64,000 nucleotides of DNA from Chrysoperla carnea (taxonomy: Eukaryota; Arthropoda; Insecta; Neuroptera; Chrysopidae): positions 34,058,140 through 34,122,139 of the forward strand of contig NC_058342.1 in NCBI RefSeq assembly GCF_905475395.1, read 5' to 3'. The notes under the pieces are model-generated. The model was given only the letters and a program-made list of their open reading frames with translations, ran no database searches and was not told where the DNA came from. This document shows, piece by piece, positions 1-13,440 of the stretch. The position numbers were made by a program, and so were the translations under genes. Position 1 is the first letter of the stretch, and every line of letters starts with the position of its first letter.

Positions 1-1978
1 CGTCCTTTTCTTTTAAATAAATACGTATTTCGATCTGAAGTATCTTTTCACTAATTTGGGGAAAATATTTATAATATTAGACCATATGGAACTTAAATAA
101 CTCAATGATTTTATTGGGAAAAATACAAATTCGAATCAATTGAACCAATAACTCAGAAAGTAACGCATGAAAGCCTATGAGGGGAAAGTTGAATTTAATT
201 TATATTTACAGTGTGTCACATTTAAGATAAAGACACCCTCATCCAAGTAATTAGGATCACATTTTTGAAGATATTTAACCGAAATCTGAACTTTAAACTC
301 AACCTACTAGAAATTAACAAATAGGTCCGATTCTTAAACAACAAAATATTTTTTTCAGTATTCGCTACCCAATTTAATCAATTTACAATCAATTATTGTT
401 TTATGATAGTCCCCTCTGTATTATCTAAGTGACACCTACTAATTTAATGAGGTTAATTATTAAAATCTTTCTGTTTTCCCATAGCCATAACTCCCTAATT
501 AGGCCTCTGATCGAAATTTGGTAAAGAGCTTTTCCATTTGTTTTGATTGGCTTAATTTACTTGTATAATTTTCTGCTATCAATAACAGAACACCCTGTAT
601 ATGTAACTATGAAGACTAAATTTTAGTCGAAATACGTATTTATGCGTACCCATATAAATTCAAATATTGAAAAAAATTTTCAATTTTAAGCAAAGAATTT
701 CTCATCAGCAAACTAATTTTAAAATTAGCAAATTTAGAAAAGGTGGCAACACTACTACGCAAAAAAATTTGTCTCACCGCGTGTGTTATGGTAGTAAAAT
801 ACTGGCTTGCTCAAAAATTATTTTTTGTTAAGTTGCAAAGAAATTTAGTGTTTTAAAAAATCGATTCAGTTCCAATAGGTCTTTGATTAAAACTCGATCG
901 GACATAAAGTCAAAAACGCACATACTTTTTGATCGAGAGTTCTACCTAAAACCTTTAAAAGTACAAAAAAAAAAATTCAAGCACAAAATAGCATTTAGGA
1001 AAATTTGTTCCTTAAAGAAAATATATAAAAACTATATATTTGTGATGAAAAATGTTTTTCGTTATGAAAACTACCTCAAAATGAAAATCAATATACGTAA
1101 ATTAATTTTTCAAAGTTCTATTTCCAAATATTAAAAAATATATAAAAATATTGACCCCCTCTCGTTCAGTGGCGTGCATTAAATGTAGACAGAAATACAC
1201 TTCCTACCCTACATAATTTAGACAAATTTATCTACGAGTACTTTCAATAAACACAAAATCTTAACGGGTATCATCTATAATTCTATACGGCATACATTGA
1301 GTTTTAAGTAACTTCGCATTGTGCTGCTGAGTGCCTCCAGGCCAGGCAAAGACACAAACTATTAATGTCTTAAATGTTTACATGTATGTGTGTACTAATA
1401 GTCATACGTGTACTTTGTGCGTTTGTATAATTACAATAAAATGCCACACATAAGAACGCATAGGAAGACAGTGTCTTTTACAACACGACAAATTACGACA
1501 TTTACCGAAGTAGTTAAAATACACCTACACTACAAGTATTTGATCGATCAGTTGTGAGTTGATCTTCATAATTCATAACGATTTAGCATTATTGCTTTTA
1601 TTCTGAGTCGAGTCGAATATTGATTGTTTTGGATTGTTTGTTTAACGTTGATAATAGAGAAAAATGGATAATATTCACTGCCAAAACTTGTTCAGAAGGT
1701 GTATAGAAAAAAAAATTCTGCGATTTCAAAACTAACAATGACAAAAAACGAGTGATAGGTCGTTGTACACCAGATTTGCAATTCATATAAACTAAAAATA
1801 AAGCCACAGCAGGTAGCAAACCCTAAATCGGTTGTTTTGTTTCCCTTGACTACTATTTTCCAACAATAAAACAATCTGAAAAACACTCAGAAGCCTTTGG
1901 AAAATACTCTCACCACCATCTTTTTACTGCTATTATTTAATTCTTATCTTTAAAGACCGGCCAATCTTTGGATATTTG
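1..1978. other. AT-rich non-coding DNA
   Basis: No ORF here has a recognisable motif or coding-like composition. A short stretch near 500-600 (CTCTGATCGAAATTTGGTAAAG, ending GAACACCCTGTAT) matches parts of the dispersed repeat seen at about 16,010-16,330 and 23,570-23,830. Confidence 0.6.
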
Positions 1979-2310
1979 TAGTTAGGTTAGGTTAGAGTGG
2001 CTGTCCTGAGGTGGGACACACTTAGACCATAGGATCTGTTGTGATACCGTAAAAGTTTTGGCCCATCCCAGGCCACTACTCCATGAATCATTTGAAGCTG
2101 TTTAAGAACAGCAGGAGGGCTTTGACGTCGACTGACTTTAGGTCGGAGAGGTCGTCAAAGAGAGGCTGGTTCATGTAAGTCCATCTCCTCATGACAAGAG
2201 CTGGGTAGTGACAGAGAAGATGAGACATTGTCTCCTACTCGTCATCACTGTGACAGCTCCTGCAATAGTCGTGATACATTACCAGGCCAAATACCTAGAT
2301 CATTATTTAC
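1979..2310 (-). mobile_element. 5'-truncated LINE, 3' end copy 1
   Basis: The reverse strand reads as the end of a non-LTR retrotransposon ORF, with a CHYPAL-like segment followed by the equivalent of FFDDLSDLKSVDVKALL, and then a 3' UTR. The element end is CTAACCTAACCTAAC, which appears on the plus strand as GTTAGGTTAGGTTAG at 1981-1996. The coding part has frame breaks. It is the same family as 14,534-14,830 and 35,105-35,360. Confidence 0.75.
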
Positions 2311-3390
2311 TCTCACCATGACGATTAACTCAAACCAACAAGCAGTATTTTTGATTATATAGTAGCTTTTAAAAATTTTTGCCTACCCTGTCTAAAAACT
2401 CTGTGCACGCCACTGTAGTCTCGTTGCAAAAAATATTCCCTTTTATTAAATGATGTGTTATGTTTTGTAATATTTTTTGTAACGATTGATTTTCCTTTTT
2501 TGTTTTTTTCTTTCTTTTTTTGAAAAACAAAAAAACTTGACTGTGTTTTTCCAGTATTGTTATATTTTAGAGAGAAGTGAAAACACCATTTTTTTGAGTA
2601 TAAAAAAATTATTATTACCTCGATAAAAATATAAAATTTAAAAAAAAAATCATTCAATTTTAATGGAAAATTAGTCTATTGGATGTGCCAAAGGGTTTAC
2701 GATTGTTTCCAAATGAAAATCAACACATTTTACAAAAAAATTTGATTTTCGTTATGTTTTCATGTTGGGACTTTGTGATTCAAGTTTTTTCCGTTCGCCA
2801 CATTTAAATATAGTACAAATTTTTCCTTCTAAAGAAAATGTTCCTTAAGTACAAATTTTTTCATGGTATATATTTTTACGGGTAAAAGTTTAAATTAGTT
2901 TTCAGCACATATGCAATTCTTATGCGTATCAGTATTACACATTGCATATCTTGTTAAGTTTTAAATGTACAAATAAAAGAGTTCCCTAGGGATAACTTTG
3001 AAGGAAGAATTAATTTCAAAAAAATTCCATACCTACCTCAAAGTACAAATTTTATCTCAAGAACTTCAAGATACAAATTTTTTTAATTTTTTAAATCTGT
3101 GTTCTTGGCTTTGCAAACTTTTCAAGACCCTATCTATATGAATTTTATTCAAGACCAAGACCCAAGTTTATAAGACCGTGACCTAGCTGACCAAAGTAAA
3201 AACTCATTTGTGCAAGACCAAGGCTTGTAACTTTTTTTGAAGACTGGGATTATTTTTGCTAACCCAAGATTGAAATCAAGATTCAACTCATGCAAGAACA
3301 CTAAGATACAATCGCCAAGATCACTATGGTCTTGGTTTTAATCTCTCGATTTCGAGATTTGATTTGATCAGAACCTCGCAGACGAACTTT
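2311..3390. other. AT-rich non-coding DNA
   Basis: No gene seen. Homopolymer-rich; 3100-3330 has irregular reiterations of CAAGACCAAG-type words. Confidence 0.55.
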
Positions 3391-4560
3391 TTAGGAGGCA
3401 TCCCTTAAAAAAATCGAAAACAAATTTATATTTCTGATTTCGATCAAATTCAGTTTATAGGGTAATTTTGACCCAAAAATTACAAAAATCGTATTCGTTA
3501 TACGATCGAGAGATTAGTTTTCAAGATATCGCTCATTTCAAAGTGATTTCTGGCAATATATCGGAAACTATTCATCTAACTGTTAAATAAACGCGATTTT
3601 TGAATTTTTCGGGTCAAAATTACCTTATGTATCGAATTTCATCAAAATCGGGAATAAAAATTTTTTCGCAATTTTTTGAAATTTTTTGAAGGGGTACCCC
3701 TTAAAAAAAATCGAAAAAAACGAAAAAAAATGTATCTCTCCGATTTCGATAAAATTCGGTTTATAGGGTCATTTTGACCCAAAAATTACCAAAATCGTAT
3801 TAATTTTACGATTAGGCGATTAGTTTTTGAGATATTGCTCATTTTGAAGTGATTTGAAGCTATATCTCGGAAACTACTCATCCAACTGTTAAATAAACGC
3901 GATTTTTGAATTTTTTGGGTCAAAATTACCTTATGTATCGAATTTCATCAAAATCGGGAATAAAAATTTTTTCGCAATTTTTTGAAATTTTTTGAAGGGG
4001 TACCCCTTAAAAAAAATCGAAAAAAACGAAAAAAAATGTATCTCTCCGATTTCGATAAAATTCGGTTTATAGGGTCATTTTGACCCAAAAATTACCAAAA
4101 TCGTATTAATTTTACGATTAGGCGATTAGTTTTTGAGATATTGCTCATTTTGAAGTGATTTGAAGCTATATCTCGGAAACTACTCATCCAACTGTTAAAT
4201 AAACGCGATTTTTGAATTTTTCGGGTCAAAATTACCTTATATATCAAGTTTCATCAAAATCGAGAAAAAAAATTTTTTCGCAATTTTTTGAAATTTTTTG
4301 AAGGGGTCACACCCCTTAGAAAAAATTAAGAAAAACGAAAAAATTACCAAAATCAAAATTTACGATTGAGCGATTACTTTTGAGACATTGCTCATTTTGA
4401 AATGATTTCTGGCTATATCTCGGCAACTACTCATCCAACTGTTAAATAAACGCGATTCATCAATTTTTCGGGTCAAAATTACCAAATGTATCGAGTTTCA
4501 TCGAAATCGGGAATAAGAAAATTTTACTGCCTATACCTTTCGATTTTTCGAACGGGAATT
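3391..4560. repeat. Satellite-like tandem repeat, unit about 306 bp, nearly 4 copies
   Basis: Successive units carry the marker GGGGTACCCC at 3691 and 3997 and its variant GGGGTCACACCCC at 4303, giving a 306-bp spacing; a first diverged unit begins near 3394. Units two and three are almost identical, while the first and last are diverged. Each unit contains GGGTCATTTTGACCC, GGGTCAAAATTACC and AACTACTCATCCAACTGTTA. A diverged single relative lies in a Greatwall intron near 45,420-45,560. Confidence 0.9.
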
Positions 4561-6157
4561 GTAAATAAATGACTAATGATTAGATTTTTGGATTGTTTTG
4601 TTACCCTACCCTCTGTAAGTTATCCCTAGGGATTAACTCATTTAAATATCAAGAATTAGGTGCTGAATACTTGTAACGAAAATCTAGGGGAAAACTTGAG
4701 TACAAATGGTAGAATTAATTCGAATGCAACTGACAAGAAACACACTAAAAGCGTAGAAATTTGTCAGTTGTGACTTATGTGTTACTTTTCATTTGTAAAT
4801 GGTCAAATTGGTTGTAATGGCCATATTCCAGGGGCCTTCCTTTGGACTCCACATAGACTACACTACAAATTCAGGGATATTTATTGTATCTAAAATTATA
4901 CATAATTTTTTAGATTTTAATAGAAAAATATATTTCTACTAATTAATTATTGAGAGATGAAGAAAAATATAACATAAGTTAAAAAAAAAATTATTAAAAA
5001 TGTACCAGAAACCCAAAAAAATTTTTTGTATATAAAACAAATTTTTAGGATCGAATCAAAACCCACAATTGGTTTAAATATTAATAAAAAAAAAAATCAG
5101 AAAATTTTTTCACATATTTTCTCTAATGTTGTTAAGAAAGAAAAATTTTATATTAATTAGTTGACTGAAGTATTAATTAAATAAATAAAATATATGGAAA
5201 AATTTTCGCGTGACTTTTTATTTTTTTCTTTTTGAAAACGAAATTTTTTCGGGTACAGTCAGTAACAATAAAAAAAATATTTATATTATTAGGCTTTAAG
5301 TGTTGTAATATTTTGTCTAGGAGTGTATTATTATAAATGAGACTATTATATATTATATATTGAGAAAATCCTTAGAAAAGTATAGGTGATTCAAAAGTCG
5401 TCATACACTTACAAACTAAAATACGTCACAAGGCATACAAATCAAAGTATTCTTCATAAGGATGAATTTTTGTTGACTTCGACTAGATTGAAATAAATAC
5501 CACGATACTCGAAATAAAATTGCATTTTAAGAAATTCTATTTAAAAAAAAATACAATTAAAAAACATACAATAGACTTATATGTCACTAAATATCGATAT
5601 TTCGATTGCAACGCAATCATCGTCAGTAGCTAAATTTATTCATTTATTCATATGCAAAACATTACCAACAATTACAGTAACGATTTAAAAAAATAGAAAT
5701 ACAAAAATTATCACAAATTTATCGACCTCAATTTATCTAAAATTCGGTATCGTTTGTGAAATGGGTCTGTCCAAGTTCGCTAAAACCGACGAGAATTGTT
5801 TTATGGGTTGACTTTTAATAATTGTCCATTTTATCAATTCAGAGTCAGGTATAGGACCTTCATGAGGATTGCCAAGGTATGCGTTTTGTATGAATTATTA
5901 AATTGTCCAATAAAATATGTAAAGAAACTTTCGAATCACCTATATTTTCAATTTTTATCCATTTTTATTTTCTTTAAAGTATGGTAAAATGATATATCAC
6001 TGAGTGTGTAATTTTAAGGATTGACAGATTTTCTATTTTACAAATTATTGTAAAAAAAAAGGTTTTTCTTTCGATTTATGCAAATACTTCAAAAACGGGC
6101 TCCAATTCAGATTGAATACATGGACCTCTATTTCAGTATTAGCTACTGCTTTAGATA
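4561..6157. other. AT-rich non-coding DNA
   Basis: No coding gene supported. It contains one isolated hammerhead-like motif on the minus strand at 5600-5626, described separately. Confidence 0.55.
5600..5626 (-). ncRNA. Hammerhead-like RNA motif, solitary copy
   Basis: On the minus strand the 27-nt motif reads CTGACGA, one T, a perfect 6-bp hairpin (GATTGC, loop GTT, GCAATC), then GAAA. CUGANGA and GAAA on either side of a stem are the conserved core of hammerhead ribozymes. The extra T before the stem is atypical, and stems I and III are not demonstrated. Two inverted copies with a different stem lie at 55,500 and 55,571. Confidence 0.4.
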
Positions 6158-8463
6158 TACAGTCAAATTTCGTTTATAACGACACCGGCTGTAACGACAA
6201 ATCGATTATAACGACGAAATACAAATCCTTCCCTAAATAATCACATATATGCATGTATCGGCTATAACAACATCGGATATAAGCACATCGATTATAAAAG
6301 TCAACACATTAATTTACAAACTTTTCCAGTTAAAGACGTTCCCAAAAAAAAAAAAATGAGTGTATAAAATATTTGAGACTTACCTTTGAAATTTTGAGGG
6401 TTGTTTCTGTTAGAACCTGGAAAAATTAGATGAAAATGAGTAAAATTTTTCGATGTATAAAAATCTTGATGTCTAAAAATTTAGAGAAAATCATTTATAC
6501 AAGAAATATCACTCAAATGCCATTTATTTCATCACTTTAAGGATGTATGATCACGGTAGTGGGGGCACAAATTTAAAAAAATTTCAATTTTTATGGTGTA
6601 TTATGTTATAACTTGAAAATAAGACGAAAAGTAAGAATACAATTTTTCGATATCTGGCGTAATTTTCAAAATATTGAAAATTGAAAATTTTGTTTAATTA
6701 TTCAACTTTCGATATTTCGAAAACCAAGGCACATATCGAAAAATTGTATTCTTATTTTTCGTTAACATTCATGAAGTTAAAAAAATTCATTATCAAAGTT
6801 GAAAATAAGATAAAAATAATTTAAACCCTAAATCTACCCTGCTCTTACATCCCTTATATGGATGGAGACACTTGGTTTTTTTTCTTTTCTATGCCATTGC
6901 TAATATGTTTAATTTATATTAAAAACATTTTTTTTTTAATTTGTTTTCATGCATTCCAAGTGAAAATTATCAAAAACTTTCAAATTTGTCGTTTTTTGAG
7001 ATTTCTCAATAAGGTCCAATGTATTTTATATCGATTTTCTAAGTTTTTTTTTCTTAAAAATTTACGTGGACACATTTATAGGAAAAATATTTGTCAAACT
7101 TTAAACTAATGAAAATTATTTTTCCAAATTATTATTTCTAAAATTAAATAAAGCATACCTTTAAAAACACTTCAATATAGGATTTACATGGTTTAAAACG
7201 CAAACTTCAACAACTCAAATCTATAAATTTAACACTTAAGGGATGATGATCCTAAGAAAAAGTAATTTTCTTCGAAAAGGAAACGTTCTTAAACAAAATA
7301 AAATGGTAATAATCTTTTTAACCCCATAAACTTTATATTGGATCTTATTAACATATCAGTTATCAGCAACTATTTGTCAAAGCACCTACATAAATAGGTA
7401 TATAGTATTTAATCAATTAGTTCTTTTAAAATATTCTTTTTATTTTTAAATATATTTTATTTATACCTATCTTATTAATAAATAATTTGATAGGATAGTT
7501 TTTGATAAAATATATTATGTGTTACATAACAATATTTGTCGATACCAGTTTATTTTTTTTGATACAAAAATTAAAATAAAACCAATTTTTACAAGTTTTT
7601 ATCAAAAATATTTTATATTTTAAAATAATTGAAATATTTAAGATTGTTCAGGTCTTACAAAAAAATTAACACCATTTACTTAAAATTTTGAGAAAGTTTT
7701 CTTAAACATAATAAAAATTTTTTAAAAGATTGCTTAAAGATTTTTCAGAAAATAAGTGATCGTAAATGAACATTAGTTCTTTTGGGAAAGCCGTAAAGTT
7801 TAGATTGAGCTGTTAAAGAAGTTTTTTATACCATGTATATGAAATATATCAAGGTATATTAAGTTTAGTCCTTTGTAACGCTTACAAATATTGATGCTAT
7901 GTAAAAAATTTTGGTATATGTTCATAAAATCATCTAATTAGTCCATTTTCGGTTGTCTGTCAACACCATAACTCAAAAACGAAAAGAGATATCAAGTTGA
8001 AATTTTTATAGCGTCAAATATAGGTCAATTTGGTCTTGGGTTACTATAGGACCCATCTTGCAAACCGTTAGAGATAGAATAAAAGTTTAAATATAAATGT
8101 TCCTTATAAAAAAATACTTATTCAAACAACTTTTGTTTGAAACATTTTTTCGTAAACATCACTGTTTATCCACAAGGGCGCAAATTAGGTGCAAATTTTT
8201 TAGTATATATTATATGGGAATATCAGTTTCATGTGTGAAGCTATCTCAGAGTGGATGATGGCTTTTTTTATTTGCATGGCGTAGAAACAAACGATTGAGT
8301 CATCCTGATCATGAAACGTAAAAATATGTTGAAAATTTCGATTTCGAAAATCGGATCCATTACAATAACTTTTCTATTCAGGGAAATTAAAAATTTACTC
8401 ATCGATTATATTCACCAAAACTTTTGATCCCTCCAATGTCCTTATAACCGATTTTTGACTGTA
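6158..8463. mobile_element. Pogo/mariner-like DNA transposon remnant with CAGTC ends
   Basis: The left end, CAGTCAAATTTCGTTTATAA at 6160, and the inverted right end, CAGTCAAAAATCGGTTATAA reading back from 8461, are imperfect inverted repeats flanked by TA on both sides (6158-6159 and 8462-8463). TA duplication and CAGTC termini fit the Tc1/mariner superfamily, pogo type. No transposase ORF survives. The interior holds a copy of another dispersed repeat at about 7,820-8,260. Confidence 0.7.
7820..8260 (+). repeat. Dispersed repeat family R-A, copy 1
   Basis: It shares long blocks with 21,590-22,145 (+) and 41,325-41,765 (-), including TTAGTCCATTT-CGGTTGTCTGT, AACTCAAAAACGAAAAGAGA and TTTGTTTGAAACATTTTTTC. 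No coding potential was seen. Class unknown. Confidence 0.85.
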
Positions 8464-9625
8464 TCAGAATAAAAATAGAAATTAAACTTAAAATTTTTTA
8501 TCTTATTGTATTTTCTGAACTTGAACAGAATTCATCAGGACCAGAGAAAAACCCTACTTATAGATCATTAAATAGAAGTTAGTTAAACTAATCGGATCTT
8601 CTTTTGCTTGCAAATGAATGTTACCTTTCAAATAAAAACTTTTTTGGATCAATTAAATTGTGAAATAGAAAAATCGAAAAATGAAAATTGTTGCTGAATG
8701 TACTTAAATTTAAATTTAAAAAATATTTAGTAAAGTGAACATTTGCTAATTACAACTACATATATAATTACATTTAAGCTGCGTGCCTTGTAGTAATTGC
8801 AAAATGGCCTGTTATTTCAGACAAAAAAAAAAATTAACTTTAAGTATTTTTAAATTTTTGAAAAATGAAAATTTATCAAAATAAGAAGTTTTTCCGTTTT
8901 TCTTATATTTGTTTACTGTAATAAACTACCAGAAAAAAAAAATCTCCAATGAACAAAAATTTTTAATATAATAACGTAACATCATTTTTGTATAAGACAA
9001 AGTATATTTTATATTTAAATCAAATAGAACTTTTTTTTTTTTGATAGAAAAAAAATTACGATTTTTATGGAAAAATTTTTGCAGATGTCATTACCAAACA
9101 CGGTTCATATTCAAAAAGGTAAATTTGAAACAAGCCAGGGGTGGTTTTTAATTTAAAAATACATTTTGCATGTTTAAGAAATTTAACATGCAAGCCTGTC
9201 AATATAATATTCAAAATCTTACCCCTCTAAAACATACATTTTTATATAAAAAAAAAAAAATAGAAATATATGATTTTTTTTTTTTTTTGAATAATTGCCC
9301 CGCGCCAGTGCATACAATTAATAGACAGAGAAAAAGACCAAGCAGGTCGTTTCAATATAATATGCATGTATTTTGAGGGTAGTTTTAGTTTTTAGGTGAT
9401 TTTAATTGAAATAGGGGAGGAAATACTATAAATATTGAGGGTCAATCTAGCACGCGCTGGACAGATGTTATTTTGCAAAAAAAAAAATTTAATTTAAAAA
9501 AAAAAATTCTTTTTTTAAGGGTAGATCTTTTTTTTTTTCCAAATTTTTGTAAAAAAATTTCCAATCGTTTAAGGTAATTCTCAAAAAGTAAATGTATCGA
9601 CTTCTCTTTCGAATTTTATTTATAA
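8464..9625. other. AT-rich non-coding DNA
   Basis: Long A and T runs; no supported gene or element boundary. Confidence 0.5.
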
Positions 9626-11170
9626 ACTATAGTGATACCCACCCGCTTCGCTGGGTTTAAAAGTAAAGATTGTCCTCGCTTATCCCCTTTCTATAACACT
9701 CGAAATAATGGTAACGATTGTTTTACACAGGTAAAATATATGTATGGTTTTCTATTTTTTTAAATGTATAATCGTAATTATTCATTGAGTATATCAGATA
9801 AAATGACCGTGAAATATTTTATATTGACTATTTTTACAGAAATCTGTAATTTATGGTAATGTTAATATATCTTTATAAATTATATCTCATGTGTTAGTCT
9901 GAAGTATGAGCTATATTTCTGTACAGTTTCCATCCGAACAAACAAAAGTGGATTGGAAGCTAAATAAAAGCTTGTGTAAAAACCTCCCCGTCTACAGGGA
10001 GAATTTTTATTTCCAGAGGGATGAAAAATGTATTCTAAGACGGTCAAAGATAATAAAATAACGGAAGAGAAAATATTATCTAGAAATTTTTAAAATGCTG
10101 ATAACAAAATAAAAAAAAAACAATTTCTAAAAATAATCAATACTTAAACAATGCTAGGGGTTGGGGGTAAGTATAGTGATGCGGGGGGTAGTGAAAAATA
10201 TTTATTGTAGTAAAAAAAATTTTTTTATATGAAATGATAGAAATAAAAATGAAATGAAAAATTTAAATATTCAAAGTTAGAAGTCCGCATCGAAAAATAT
10301 AACAATTTTTATATGAAATATGTTAATTCTGAAATTAAATAGGCCCACCCTAAATGCTATATAAAAATATATGGTATTTTATTTTTTTCATCCCTTGGAA
10401 TATTCAAATGAAGTATCTACAATTTATTTGCTTGCAATTTTTATGACAAATAAGTAAAATTTTGTTTTTAGGGGTGGGTTTTTATCCAAAAAAAAAATTC
10501 TATTGTATCCGTGTATATATGAATTTCTTCAATTGTATGTAGTCGTACGTGTGTCAGTCTGACAATCAGGGTGTTTGTCCGTCCGTCCGTCAGTCAGTCA
10601 GTCCGCTTTTAATATAACAAAAAATATTTTATATGCATTTTTGTGAGTTTTGCGTCCGTGAACAATTTTTAGAATAATGAATAATTTCGAAATTTGCATA
10701 TATTTTGAAAAAAAAAAATTACATTTTTCGGAGGGTAAGTTTTTTTTTACCCCCGTGGCAGTGATACGAAATTTTATATGGTCATTGTTATTTTTCAAAT
10801 TGGGTTTGTAACAAATTCAACTAAGCAAAATTGTTTAATTTTACAAATATGAAAGTCAAAATAAAAATGTTATGGACTTCTAACTCGACTCTTTTTAATT
10901 TCGCCGAAGATCGTTTTTAATGAAATTGTACAGCAATATAGCTCTCAGATTTCTGTAAAAATAGTCAATATAAAATATTTCACGGCCATCTATTCAATGA
11001 ATAATTACGGCTATTATACATTTAAAAAAATAGAAAAACCATACATATATTTTACCTGTGTAAAACAATCCTTACCATTATTTCGAGTGTTATAGAAAGA
11101 GTATAACTGAGAGCAATCTTTATCAATCTTTACTCTTAAACCCAGCGAAGCGTGTGGGTATCACTCTAGT
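9626..11170. mobile_element. 1.5-kb foldback element with inverted ends of about 220 bp
   Basis: The left arm 9626-9850 (ACTATAGTGATACCCACCCG, then CTTCGCTGGGTTTAA) is matched in inverse by 10,950-11,170 (ending CCCAGCGAAGCGTGTGGGTA and TCACTCTAGT). The arms also share the words around TTTTACACAGGTAAAATATA and CATTATTTCGAGTG. The interior is AT-rich, has a short GTCCGTCCGTCAGTCAGTC run near 10,575 and encodes nothing recognisable. Confidence 0.8.
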
Positions 11171-12544
11171 CTTTAATAAAAATTAAATCGGCTCAATTTT
11201 CTTCAATATTTTTTCAATATACTCCTCATTCAATCAAAATATTGATCAATATTGATTGATATTGACTCAATAAAATTGAATATTTGAGGAGAAATTTTAG
11301 AGCTGTTTAAGTAAACACCGGGTATTTTGAAATGTATGCTCACAATAACTACAAGTTAAAAAGTTAAACCATAAAAAGGGAAAACGCGTAATATACTCAA
11401 AATGAGACTAATATCCGTAACGCATGCGATAATAAATTTTTTGTTTGGAAACCGATAAAAGACGAATGGAAATTTATGACAATTCGACACTATGGAAAAC
11501 AATCGTAAATATGTAAATGAAAATATTATTTGTTTCTACCAAAACAAAAAGAAAAGTTCTATTTGAATATATTAAAAGGAAAAAATCTCCATCAAATGAA
11601 ATTCTATTAAAAACTATGAAAAATTATTCGATGAAAAATTTACATCAAATATCAATTCGTATACACAAAACAAAAAATTTATGTTTGATGTAATGTGGAA
11701 AATTTTCTAGGAAAATTGAATAAAAAAAAAAACATTTTATTTAAAAAAAAACAAAAATTGTACTACACGCAAAATTGGAGAAAAAAAATTTTTGAATGGC
11801 GTAAAAAATATTTATTATAAGTTTTATTTTAAGAAATTATCAAAAATACGGGTCTAGTCTAATTGTTTAGTCTTATTAATTATTTGTCCATTTGTATTCT
11901 TAATTAAGTGCGCATTTTTTTTAATTTCATTTTCTTTTGTGAAAAATCCATTTTCCTTCTTTTTTTATAAATAAGCCTCGCTAAAAAACATAGTTCTTTT
12001 GTAAAAAAATTTTAATTTTATTAAATTTTTCTCATTTTATTTTTAAATTTTGTTTTTTATTTTTTAATTTGGTCTTTAGAAAACCTTTCAGGAACTCTGT
12101 GGATTTAAATATAGCCCCCCCCCCCAGAAAGATACTGAATCAGAGCCGAAAATAGAGGTGAAAAGGTCTCCGAACAAAACCAAATTTGGGGGCTCAATCA
12201 ATAAAAATAACATTATTTTGCCGATCAAAAAATGATATCACTCTCCGAGGTTGCTAACACTTTTCTCAGCGAGAATATAAAGTTATCGAGATGGAGGTTA
12301 TGTTAATGTTATTAATATTTATTTAACAAATACGGGTAACAACTTACTTATATGCTTAGATTTAGATACATGATACTAGTGAAGTTTGAATTAATTGATA
12401 TAGCACACGCTAGGGGCGCTATATTTTAATTTTATCTATAGTATCGACAGCAAATAAAGGGGTAATTACCTCGATTTACTTATTTTAGGTTCGACCCTGA
12501 TACTGAGGAAACGTGAACTAGGCCAAATGATTCGAAAAGAGAGT
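11171..12544. other. AT-rich non-coding DNA
   Basis: No gene supported. A C-run lies at about 12,115. Confidence 0.5.
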
Positions 12545-12620
12545 AGGTTAGGTTAGGTTATATTGGCTGTCCACGAAGGACACACTTAGGCTATAGAGGC
12601 CCATTAAAACACTTTCAATT
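12545..12620 (-). mobile_element. SINE 3' tail fragment
   Basis: GGTTAGGTTAGGTTATATTG followed by GCTGTCCACGAAGGACACAC is the reverse complement of the tail of the SINE at 18,895-19,196, including its subfamily-specific hairpin GTCC..GGAC. Only the 3' part is present. Confidence 0.7.
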
Positions 12621-13139
12621 TTCGGATACAAGAATCCATAGGTATGTCTTAAAAACTACTTTCTCTCAAGACAAATAAATAAAAACCAACAGAGTTGAGT
12701 ATTTAAAGACCTTTTAAATAGTGAGTTTTATATCATTGCGTATTTCTGGACAAACAATTTTTAGAAATTTCGGAAATGGTAAATCCGGATTCGCTGAAGG
12801 TTTTACAAGACAGCTCAATATTTTCTTGGTCAATTTTTTTATTGCCATCTTTCAAGGGAAAGTTCAATGTTCTTCATCCGAGCTTGAGCGAAATTACAGG
12901 ATGGTTCAGTATTTCCAGAGACATAAACCCGGTTAGGTACACAAGCTACAACGAACATTATAAAAGTTTGAACTACTTGTTTTTAAACTCCATTCACATT
13001 CTGAGTTCTTTACTTTCATCTGAATTGAGCATGAATTGTAAGGAAATGTCCTCAAATTTTTATCGAATTAGAAAAACCCGCACCATCGCACTTTGTACAA
13101 AAACTAACCCGTCAGATTAGTAATATAATAATAATAAAA
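12621..13139. other. Unassigned stretch with a 114-codon open frame
   Basis: The frame at 12,776-13,120 starts at an ATG and encodes no motif I recognise. It overlaps a second open frame, has no visible splice partners and ends where a dispersed repeat begins. I do not call it a gene. Confidence 0.4.
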
Positions 13140-13440
13140 CAAAAGAGGGATACCGCCAATGGATAAGACCTAGACCAAGAGTCCTCTGTGCCCTTCTTGG
13201 GAACGACCTGTCACCCGAAGACTAGGCGTCTTCCGGTAGGAGGAGCTATTAAAATCGGATGAAGCTAATGGATTTTGTCTAGGGTAGACGCTACGCAGAA
13301 AGCCTACAGCTTCTCGGGATTTCTCCCAGGATTCATGGATCCAAGATATCGGACCCGAACATTATGAAGGTGATAGGTCAATCGACAGTGTCCTATCAAG
13401 AGTCCTACCACCCTTGTTAACTGTGCTCTAGAACCCGTCA
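13140..13440 (+). repeat. Dispersed repeat family R-B, copy 1
   Basis: It shares AACCTGTCACCCGAAG-type and GATGAAGC-type words and overall order with 53,205-53,440 and 59,570-59,850: a GAGG-ACCG-AA-GGA start, a CTCTGTGCCCT segment, then AACGACCTGTCACCCGAAG. It is less AT-rich than its surroundings. Probably a retroelement derivative; class unknown. Confidence 0.75.

Noticed and set aside
10560-10610. CRISPR-like or regulatory short repeat (GTCCGTCAGTC run)
   Set aside because: A simple tetranucleotide microsatellite inside a foldback element; no spacers, and the genome is eukaryotic.
12776-13120. 114-codon frame as a novel gene
   Set aside because: No motif, no splice context, overlapping alternative frame; chance ORF is as likely.
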